This document shows positions 6,404 to 11,355 of a DNA stretch of 11,355 nucleotides, piece after piece. The first letter of the stretch is position 1, and each line of letters begins with the position of its first letter. A program made the translations under genes and the position numbers. Under the pieces are notes generated by a model, which was not told where the DNA came from, did not search any database, and saw only the letters and a program-made list of their open reading frames with translations. Source of the stretch: an uncultured bacterium (GTDB taxonomy: Bacteria > Cyanobacteriota > Vampirovibrionia > Gastranaerophilales > Gastranaerophilaceae); NCBI GenBank assembly GCA_948742005.1, contig CAPYQR010000042.1:1-11355 (forward strand), written 5' to 3'.

Positions 6404-7219
6404 TTATTTTGAAATATTAATAAACGGCATGGAATTTCCAAGCATATATTCAGGCATTTTCCCATCCCATTTTTGCACCGCTTCATATTCAACAAGCGCT
6501 TTATTTTGCGTTAGCGCATTTGCCCTGATTTTCATAGATTCTGCTTCAGCTTGCGCAGAAATTAACTTCTGGCGCGCTTCTTCCTGTATCTGAACGGTTT
6601 TATTTTTGGCTTTGAGTGCTTCTTGTTCAGCTGTTACTTTTGATTCAATTGCTTTTTCAAAGACATCTGAGTAATTAATGTCGATTATTTGAAAACCTGT
6701 CAGGTTAATATATCTGTTTTTCAATTGATATTGAAGTTTTTGCAAAATATCATTTGTCGCATTGCTTCTGTTTGCAACCAAATCCTGTGCGTTCCATCTG
6801 CCGATTACATCTTTAATATTACCCTCAACAACAGGCATTAAAATATTTTCAACATAATTCATCCCGACCTCGCGATACATTTGATGAGCATATTGAGGCA
6901 TTAAATTATAGTTTATAACATAACTTATTTTTGCCTGTTGAATATCTTTTGTATAAACTTCTGTTGAAATGTTAATTTTCTGCGTTTTAACATCCATGAC
7001 TTTAATTTTTGAAATAAAAGGTGTTACAAAATGCACCCCTTCTTGATAACTCCGCGGAGAAACCCTGCCTAAGGTAACTTTTACCCCACGCTCCCCTACA
7101 CCCACGATTGCAATCGGATTGCACCAGATTATAAAAATTATAAACAAAATCCCAACAGCCAAAATCAGCCCTTGCTTTTCTTTATCCATCAAATTGTTTG
7201 TATCTAAAAATTTTTTCAT
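6404..7219 (-). CDS. prohibitin-type SPFH/Band 7 membrane protein
   Basis: This 271-residue protein has one N-terminal membrane helix (residues 17-35), then a Band 7 domain: GVGERGVKVTLGRVSPRSYQEGVHFVTPFI, VMDVKTQKINISTEVYTKDIQ, and YVINYNLMP. A helical Ala/Glu/Lys/Gln-rich region follows (about 188-235, KVTAEQEALKAKNKTVQIQEEARQ pattern), and the family-typical end is KWDGKMPEYMLG. Prohibitin-like proteins form large membrane-bound ring assemblies, often controlling membrane proteases or marking membrane domains. No NfeD-type partner or FtsH lies next to it; instead a 64-residue two-helix protein precedes it by 14 bp. The start at 7219 is preceded by GGGGG as an SD; an internal ATG at 7189 has none. 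Confidence 0.88.
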   Translation of the reverse strand: MKKFLDTNNLMDKEKQGLILAVGILFIIFIIWCNPIAIVGVGERGVKVTLGRVSPRSYQEGVHFVTPFISKIKVMDVKTQKINISTEVYTKDIQQAKISYVINYNLMPQYAHQMYREVGMNYVENILMPVVEGNIKDVIGRWNAQDLVANRSNATNDILQKLQYQLKNRYINLTGFQIIDINYSDVFEKAIESKVTAEQEALKAKNKTVQIQEEARQKLISAQAEAESMKIRANALTQNKALVEYEAVQKWDGKMPEYMLGNSMPFINISK

Positions 7220-7233
7220 TCAACCCCCAAAAA

Positions 7234-7428
7234 TTAATCAATTAATCCCATTAAAGAAAAAACAAGATAGGCGGTAATCATAAAAAGCGCAATTGAAACA
7301 AAAAATATTAAAATTTGTTTACCGTATTTTTTATAAAGATTAACCCCCAAAATCAGCCCCACGCCGCTTAAAACGATATTTACAACAAGGACGATTCCAA
7401 ATAATAAAAATAAAATTCTTAAAGCCAT
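7234..7428 (-). CDS. small two-helix membrane protein in an operon with the SPFH gene
   Basis: The 64 residues are nearly all hydrophobic. Helix 1 covers about residues 4-27 and helix 2 about residues 37-60, joined by a short basic loop NLYKKYGKQ. The frame is open to 7482, but the ATG at 7428 is chosen because a textbook SD (AAAAGAGGAAAC) stands directly before it and a promoter fits just upstream. The longer version would begin inside that promoter. The stop is 14 bp from the start of the SPFH gene, so it may be a partner or subunit of the SPFH assembly. No family is recognised. Confidence 0.75.
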   Translation of the reverse strand: MALRILFLLFGIVLVVNIVLSGVGLILGVNLYKKYGKQILIFFVSIALFMITAYLVFSLMGLID

Positions 7429-7445
7429 GTTTCCTCTTTTAGTTA

Positions 7446-7474
7446 ATAGTATTAAAATGAAAGAAGATTGACAA
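7446..7474 (-). promoter_or_regulatory. predicted promoter of the small membrane protein/SPFH operon
   Basis: Read on the minus strand: TTGTCA (7469-7474), exactly 17 bases, then TACTAT (7446-7451). The expected start of transcription is near 7439, so the leader is about 11 bases, essentially just the SD. A TTGACA on the plus strand (7468-7473) overlaps the -35 box. Confidence 0.6.
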
Positions 7475-7510
7475 TAATTCATATAATTTATTTTAAAAAG
7501 GAAAGAAAAA

Positions 7511-8722
7511 TTGGAAAAACAACTACTTGAAAAAGTCTATAAAGCAAGAAACGTTCTTAATTCAATCGCAAGAAAAACAAGCCTTATTGAATCTAAATTT
7601 TTAAGCAAGAAAAATAAAATATTTTTAAAAAGCGAAAACTTGCAATTAACAGGTTCTTTTAAGCTTCGTGGTGCTTATTATAAAATTTCAAAATTAAGCG
7701 ATGAAGAAAAACAAAAAGGCGTAATCGCATGCTCTGCAGGAAACCACGCACAGGGCGTTGCACTTGCAAGTAAAGTAAATAACATCAAAGCAACGATTTT
7801 CATCCCCGCAACAGCACCATTATCAAAAGTCGAAGCAACAAGGAGCTACGGCGCAGATATTAAATTAATTGACGGTGTTTATGATGATGCATATAACGCT
7901 TCAAGACAATTTCAGAAAGATTCGGGCGGGATTTTCATTCATCCTTTCGATGATATTGATGTTATCGCGGGTCAAGGAACAATAGCCCTTGAAATCCTTG
8001 ACCAATTATCGGAATTAGACGCGATTGTCGTTCCAATTGGCGGCGGCGGCTTGATTTCAGGCGTTGCAGCAACAATAAAACAAATAAAGCCAACCTGTAA
8101 AGTTTATGGCGTTCAAGCACAAAATGCAGGGTCAATGTATGAATCAATCAAACAAAATCAAAGAATTGAACTAAAATCCGTCAACACATTTGCCGATGGA
8201 ACTGCAGTCAAACTCCCGGGTGAGCTGACTTACGCACTTTGTCAAAAATATGTCGATGAAATAATTACCGTTTCAGAAGACGAAATCGCAAGCGCTGTTT
8301 TAACATTAATGGAAAAAGAAAAAGTAATTTCAGAAGGCGCAGGCGCATTAAGCGTTGCTGCTGCAATGTTTGATAAAATCCCGCTTGAAAATAAAAATGT
8401 CGTTTGTCTTGTTTCAGGTGGAAATATAGATGTAAATATTCTTTCGCGCGTAATAAACCGTGCATTATTAAAAACAGGAAGATTGTGTAACCTGACAATA
8501 GAATTACTTGATAAACCGGGGCAATTAAGAGATGTAAGTTCAATCATCGCGCGTTTTGGCGCAAACGTAATCCGCGTACGCCACAATCAAGGCGGCGAGG
8601 GAACAGACATCAACGATTGTTATTTAAAAATTTCTATGGAAACAAGGAATTTTGAACATTTTGAAGAAATTAAACAAGCTTTAATTAATGCAGGATATAA
8701 TATTTTATCAACCGTACAGTAA
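7511..8722 (+). CDS. ilvA: threonine ammonia-lyase, medium form
   Basis: This PLP enzyme deaminates threonine to 2-oxobutanoate and ammonia via an enamine intermediate, either the first step of isoleucine synthesis or threonine breakdown. Seen here: the PLP lysine K51 in GSFKLRG, the substrate loop SAGNH (75-79), the phosphate-binding GGGGL (177-181), and SGGN before the C-terminal domain. After about residue 335, LTIELLDKPGQLRDVSSIIARFGANVIRV is a single ACT-like regulatory domain. The 403-residue length with one ACT-like domain fits the medium form, between TdcB (none) and E. coli IlvA (two). The start is TTG 7511 with SD AAGGAAAG at good spacing; no ATG is suitable. It is divergent from the SPFH operon. 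The same family also accepts serine. Confidence 0.93.
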   Translation: MEKQLLEKVYKARNVLNSIARKTSLIESKFLSKKNKIFLKSENLQLTGSFKLRGAYYKISKLSDEEKQKGVIACSAGNHAQGVALASKVNNIKATIFIPATAPLSKVEATRSYGADIKLIDGVYDDAYNASRQFQKDSGGIFIHPFDDIDVIAGQGTIALEILDQLSELDAIVVPIGGGGLISGVAATIKQIKPTCKVYGVQAQNAGSMYESIKQNQRIELKSVNTFADGTAVKLPGELTYALCQKYVDEIITVSEDEIASAVLTLMEKEKVISEGAGALSVAAAMFDKIPLENKNVVCLVSGGNIDVNILSRVINRALLKTGRLCNLTIELLDKPGQLRDVSSIIARFGANVIRVRHNQGGEGTDINDCYLKISMETRNFEHFEEIKQALINAGYNILSTVQ

Positions 8723-8736
8723 AATAACTTTTTATC

Positions 8737-8784
8737 TGACAATTTTTTTCTTGTTCAAGTTTTTATATAAGTATAAAATTGTCA
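8737..8784. repeat. 10-bp inverted repeat after ilvA, around a predicted promoter
   Basis: TGACAATTTT (8737-8746) and AAAATTGTCA (8775-8784) are perfect reverse complements, 28 bases apart. They may form a weak long-looped terminator for ilvA (four T follow the right arm). Alternatively they may be an operator, since the right arm overlaps the -10 box of the next gene. The stem is mostly A/T. Confidence 0.4.
8751..8779 (+). promoter_or_regulatory. candidate promoter of the first MORN-like copy
   Basis: TTGTTC (8751-8756), 17 bases, then TAAAAT (8774-8779). SD TTGGAGA follows at 8787-8793. The match is moderate, but the position suits the gene that begins near 8798. Confidence 0.4.
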
Positions 8785-8797
8785 TTTTGGAGAACGA

Positions 8798-9604
8798 ATA
8801 AATAAAATAAATTTTACAAGCAAACAAATAATAAACCAAACAAATTATTCTCAAAACACAGCAAATAAAGCTCCTCAAACAGAAAATCAAACTACAAATC
8901 CAATAGAAAACAATAAAATAAACAAGAAAAAATTAGCTTTCACAGCAGCTGCTGCAATCGGTTTAACTGCGCTGGCTGCGGGGTTGATTTATTACAGCAA
9001 AACCGGAAAATTAAATTCAAAAGTCAACGTTAAAACTTTTATTGATGGTTTGGGAAATAAAGTCAAAGATATTGAGCTTAAAAACGGAAAAGCGATTTTA
9101 AAAGACGGTTCTGCTTTTAGCGGGATTTTAGAAACCGCAAACAAAAAAACGGGAGATAAATTCCGGATTGAATATAAAGATGGATTTATGGTTCAATCGA
9201 TGAAAAATGGTAAATTGTTGAAAAAATTTGATAATCTTGAAAATCTTTCAAGAAGCCAAGGAACAAAGATAACAGAATTTAACCCTGATGGCAGTTTTAA
9301 AAATTTAATTGAAAATGTTTATTATGATAACGGTAAAATTAAAAAAACTGCTGATTTAAAAGTACAAAAATCGTTCTATGAAGATGGCAAACTGCGCTCG
9401 ATTGAACACAGATATCTAAAAGCCATAAAGAAAAATACAATTCCGCAAAATCTTAATGAATGCTTTTATCCCGAATTTCAAAGCTTTAAAGTTTATGATA
9501 AAGAAGGAAAAGTTTTAACAAAAGAATGTTTTAACAAAAACGGGGTTGGAAATTATATCGAATATTTGCCCGATGGTTCAAAAAAAAGAATTTGTTCAGG
9601 TTAA
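8798..9604 (+). CDS. MORN-like membrane-anchored protein, copy 1, 5' part (ATA at the expected start; frameshifted)
   Basis: The frame is open from 8777 to a stop at 9602-9604. A good SD (GGAGA, 8789-8793) points to codon ATA at 8798, giving a 269-residue product that would begin (M)NKINFTSKQ. No ATG exists until within the conserved core, and TTG 8984 would cut the protein inside its membrane helix. Layout: an Asn/Gln/Thr-rich leader (1-40), basic NKKK, a membrane helix (46-66), then an outer domain with MORN_2-like motifs (KNGKAILKDGSAFSG, YYDNGKIKK, FYEDGKLRS, VYDKEGKVL). Residues about 40-205 are identical or nearly identical to copy 2. An extra A in the run 9580-9587 ends the frame early; the true 3' part continues in the next frame to 10043. 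It may be a pseudogene or may be expressed through slippage. Confidence 0.65.
   Translation: MNKINFTSKQIINQTNYSQNTANKAPQTENQTTNPIENNKINKKKLAFTAAAAIGLTALAAGLIYYSKTGKLNSKVNVKTFIDGLGNKVKDIELKNGKAILKDGSAFSGILETANKKTGDKFRIEYKDGFMVQSMKNGKLLKKFDNLENLSRSQGTKITEFNPDGSFKNLIENVYYDNGKIKKTADLKVQKSFYEDGKLRSIEHRYLKAIKKNTIPQNLNECFYPEFQSFKVYDKEGKVLTKECFNKNGVGNYIEYLPDGSKKRICSG
8915..9411 (+). repeat. direct repeat, copy 1 (about 497 bp)
   Basis: By direct reading, 8915-9375 is identical to 10687-11147 (461 bp, offset 1772). The following 36 bases differ at only 4 positions (9376, 9377, 9383, 9385), and similarity then drops abruptly after 9411. The block covers the basic motif, the membrane helix and the first MORN-like motifs. 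Confidence 0.92.
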
Positions 9605-10043
9605 CTTAAAAAATAAAATCAACGCAACAGACGACATTGATAATGCTGAATTTGAAGCGGCAAAATTAAAATTATACAATCCCAAAGGAAATATTGAAAA
9701 AGAATATTCATACAAAGAAAATTATCTTAATATACTTGACAGAACAAACGGCGATAATTTAAGCGTGCAAAATGACATAAATCAGCCTTTTTCAATCAAA
9801 CTAAACGAAGTCAGCAGCAACGGATATTACACAAGGGTTAATGACAAAGGAATAAAAATCTCCAAAGAACTTCAAGAAAGTTTCTTGCAAGAATTAAAAG
9901 GCGCAGAAAAAGAACAGCAACAAAAACGCGTAGTTGAAAAATTAAAAAAAGAACTTGCATTTGCACAACAAAATAATATTGGAACATACAATAAAGATTT
10001 ATATCCTAAAATTAATGCTTGTCTTTCAAATGTTCAATCTTAA
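9546..10043 (+). CDS. copy 1, 3' part in the shifted frame
   Basis: The frame open to TAA 10043 carries the natural continuation of copy 1. The first ATG (9546) only happens to lie in this frame and has no SD, so meaningful coding begins at 9588 (GAA TTT GTT). It then reads KKEF as in copy 2 and continues for about 150 residues. One more MORN-like unit (KLYNPKGNIEKEYSYKENY) is followed by a polar region and a charged helical end (KELQESFLQELKGAEKEQQQKRVVEKLKKELAF). Restoring one reading frame by removing one A from 9580-9587 would give a single protein of about 414 residues (8798-10043). I do not think this is an independent gene. Confidence 0.6.
   Translation: MEIISNICPMVQKKEFVQVNLKNKINATDDIDNAEFEAAKLKLYNPKGNIEKEYSYKENYLNILDRTNGDNLSVQNDINQPFSIKLNEVSSNGYYTRVNDKGIKISKELQESFLQELKGAEKEQQQKRVVEKLKKELAFAQQNNIGTYNKDLYPKINACLSNVQS
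9580..9587 (+). other. A8 run at the frameshift of copy 1
   Basis: Eight A follow GGTTC. With seven A the frame would read S-K-K-E-F-V and run on to 10043; with eight it reads S-K-K-R-I-C-S-G-stop. Copy 2 has A6 at the matching place (11317-11322 area) and stays in frame as F-K-K-E-F-I. Confidence 0.8.
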
Positions 10044-10068
10044 TTTCAATAAAAACAAAAATACAATC

Positions 10069-10126
10069 AAATTGCTCCAAAAGTCTTTTTTATAATATAA
10101 TTTAAAAAAAGTAAAAGGAGCAATTT
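10069..10126. repeat. 10-bp inverted repeat enclosing the ridA promoter and SD
   Basis: AAATTGCTCC (10069-10078) is the perfect reverse complement of GGAGCAATTT (10117-10126). The left arm contains the predicted -35 box and the right arm contains the GGAG of the ridA SD. In RNA that reads through from upstream, the two arms could pair and hide the SD. Confidence 0.45.
10072..10101 (+). promoter_or_regulatory. predicted ridA promoter
   Basis: TTGCTC (10072-10077), 18 bases, then TATAAT (10096-10101), which overlaps a second TATAAT at 10091-10096. The transcript would begin near 10108, just before SD AAAAGGAG and 23 bases before the ATG. Confidence 0.5.
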
Positions 10127-10130
10127 TAAC

Positions 10131-10499
10131 ATGGAAAAAATATACACAAAAAACACCCCCGAACCCGTAGGACCTTATTCACAAGCAATTTTAGCAAACA
10201 ACGTTTTATATTGTTCGGGTCAAATCGGAATCGACCCAAAGACAAATAAAATTGTCACAGGAGGCGTTGAAGAAGAAACAAAACAAATCTTAAAAAACAT
10301 CAAAGCAGTTTTAAACGAGACAGGATTAAGTTTTGATAATGTTGTTAAAACAACTTGTTTTCTTGATGATATGAACGATTTTGTAAAGTTTAATGAAATT
10401 TACGCTTCCGCTTTCACTTCAAACCCCGCCCGCTCCTGCGTCCAGGCAAAACTGCCAAAAGGCGCTAAGGCGGAGATTGAAATTATTGCGATAAAATAA
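10131..10499 (+). CDS. ridA: RidA family enamine/imine deaminase
   Basis: RidA hydrolyses the reactive enamine and imine intermediates (2-aminoacrylate, 2-aminocrotonate) released by PLP dehydratases such as IlvA, and so protects other PLP enzymes; it works as a cytoplasmic trimer. The 122 residues show the whole family pattern: EPVGPYSQAI (11-20), YCSGQIGIDP (27-36), LKNIKAVLNETGLSFDNVVKTTCFLDDMNDF (54-84), and the active-site R101 in NPARSCVQAKLPKGAKAEIEIIA with E116. The catalytic arginine is present, so this is the true RidA type rather than one of the Rid subgroups lacking it. SD AAAAGGAG precedes the ATG. It lies between the two MORN-like copies, with its own promoter. Confidence 0.95.
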   Translation: MEKIYTKNTPEPVGPYSQAILANNVLYCSGQIGIDPKTNKIVTGGVEEETKQILKNIKAVLNETGLSFDNVVKTTCFLDDMNDFVKFNEIYASAFTSNPARSCVQAKLPKGAKAEIEIIAIK

Positions 10500-10566
10500 A
10501 GCATTTTTTTTCTTTTTTTTGTTTTGTATATATGTAAATTTAAATAAAATCATCAGGAAAGAAAAA

Positions 10567-11355
10567 ATGGAAAAATTAAATTCAACAACATTACAATCCC
10601 CCGCGCTGGCTTCAATGTTATCAAACAAAAATACACAAAAACAACCAACGGTTGGACAAAATACCGCACCCATAAATGAAGCTAAAAAAATAAACAAGAA
10701 AAAATTAGCTTTCACAGCAGCTGCTGCAATCGGTTTAACTGCGCTGGCTGCGGGGTTGATTTATTACAGCAAAACCGGAAAATTAAATTCAAAAGTCAAC
10801 GTTAAAACTTTTATTGATGGTTTGGGAAATAAAGTCAAAGATATTGAGCTTAAAAACGGAAAAGCGATTTTAAAAGACGGTTCTGCTTTTAGCGGGATTT
10901 TAGAAACCGCAAACAAAAAAACGGGAGATAAATTCCGGATTGAATATAAAGATGGATTTATGGTTCAATCGATGAAAAATGGTAAATTGTTGAAAAAATT
11001 TGATAATCTTGAAAATCTTTCAAGAAGCCAAGGAACAAAGATAACAGAATTTAACCCTGATGGCAGTTTTAAAAATTTAATTGAAAATGTTTATTATGAT
11101 AACGGTAAAATTAAAAAAACTGCTGATTTAAAAGTACAAAAATCGTTTCATGAAAACGGCAAACTGCGCTCGATTGAACACAGGGAAGGAGTTGTTTCTG
11201 ATTCAAAATTAAAACTTGGTAGAGATTTTCTTGATTTTGAAGTTTATGATAAACAAGGAAATTTAATAAAAAGTTATAAAAAAGGAATATACACAGAAAT
11301 TATGCCTGATAGTTTTAAAAAAGAATTTATTACCCCTTACGGCACAAAACAGCTC
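10567..11355 (+). CDS. MORN-like membrane-anchored protein, copy 2 (runs off the window)
   Basis: It starts at ATG 10567 behind SD AGGAAAG and is open for 263 codons to the window edge. Residues 1-40 form a polar leader (Ser, Thr, Gln, Asn) unlike that of copy 1. Residues 41-46 are basic (KINKKK), and 47-67 form the membrane helix (LAFTAAAAIGLTALAAGLIYY). The region beyond it, probably outside the cytoplasm, has MORN_2-like units (KNGKAILKDGSAFSG, YYDNGKIKK, FHENGKLRS, VYDKQGNLI). Its core DNA (10687-11147) is identical to copy 1, but the leader and the part after 11183 are diverged. Type II anchoring is expected from the basic residues before the helix. Related YwqK-like MORN proteins are poorly understood, so I give no function. 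Confidence 0.8.
   Translation, partial: MEKLNSTTLQSPALASMLSNKNTQKQPTVGQNTAPINEAKKINKKKLAFTAAAAIGLTALAAGLIYYSKTGKLNSKVNVKTFIDGLGNKVKDIELKNGKAILKDGSAFSGILETANKKTGDKFRIEYKDGFMVQSMKNGKLLKKFDNLENLSRSQGTKITEFNPDGSFKNLIENVYYDNGKIKKTADLKVQKSFHENGKLRSIEHREGVVSDSKLKLGRDFLDFEVYDKQGNLIKSYKKGIYTEIMPDSFKKEFITPYGTKQL
10687..11183 (+). repeat. direct repeat, copy 2 (about 497 bp)
   Basis: This is the second member of the pair described at 8915-9411, in the same orientation. Recombination between the two would remove 1772 bp, including the end of copy 1 and all of ridA, and would leave one hybrid gene. Confidence 0.92.

Noticed and set aside
7429..7482. Longer version of the small membrane protein starting at 7482
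   Set aside because: It would start before the predicted transcript start and spans the promoter; ATG 7428 has an ideal SD.
8242..8586. Antisense open frames inside ilvA
   Set aside because: ilvA is certain here from its motifs; the antisense products show no recognisable features.
9546..9587. ATG 9546 as the start of an independent gene
   Set aside because: It has no SD, lies inside the coding sequence of copy 1, and homology to copy 2 begins only after the A8 run.
10419..10715. Minus-strand open frame across the end of ridA and the start of copy 2
   Set aside because: It overlaps two supported plus-strand genes and shows low-complexity Phe/Lys content with no SD.
8915..11183. Insertion sequence or composite transposon bounded by the direct repeats
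   Set aside because: The repeats are coding sequence for a membrane module; there is no transposase, terminal inverted repeat or target-site duplication that I can see.

Overview
The window is strongly AT-rich bacterial DNA with compact genes, standard stop codons (TAA, TGA), clear Shine-Dalgarno (SD) sites and occasional TTG starts. An AsmA-like envelope protein, a CcdA thiol-disulfide relay, a prohibitin-type SPFH protein and FabI suggest a bacterium with a Gram-negative-type envelope. The overall style resembles gut Candidatus Gastranaerophilales (Melainabacteria) or another AT-rich gut lineage. That placement is inference from general style only; no RNA gene or marker here fixes it.

Left part (1-1025, minus strand): a small HEAT-repeat-like protein followed by the start of an AsmA-like membrane-anchored protein that leaves the window. 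Next, on the plus strand, come an unrecognised 163-residue protein with a terminator (1244-1779) and a two-gene redox unit (1870-3028): a membrane-anchored thioredoxin-like protein (CSEC) and its CcdA electron donor. Running towards them is a minus-strand operon (4573 to 3021): a small charged protein, an unknown 167-residue protein and the release-factor methyltransferase PrmC. The ends of ccdA and prmC overlap by 8 bp.

Middle part: a plus-strand protein with the PIG-L/LmbE deacetylase layout but without its metal-binding residues (4729/4744-5481), then fabI with a bidirectional terminator (5543-6390). A minus-strand pair follows, a 64-residue two-helix membrane protein and an SPFH protein (7428 to 6404). 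Divergent from that pair is a medium-form threonine ammonia-lyase, ilvA, which starts with TTG (7511-8722).

Right part, the most unusual: two related genes for membrane-anchored proteins with MORN-like motifs lie on either side of ridA. They share a block of 461 bp that is identical by my reading (8915-9375 and 10687-11147), while their 5' and 3' parts are clearly diverged. This looks like recent gene conversion or a cassette-like recombination module. The first copy seems damaged or unusually expressed: the codon at its expected start is ATA and an A8 run shifts its frame. The second copy has ATG and a normal SD and is open to the window edge. RidA removes the reactive enamine products of PLP dehydratases such as IlvA, so ilvA and ridA are a plausible functional pair separated by the first copy.

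I saw no tRNA, rRNA, CRISPR array, transposase or phage gene. No gene-free stretch exceeds 300 bases; the longest is 1026-1243, which holds leader sequence and an 11-bp inverted repeat.
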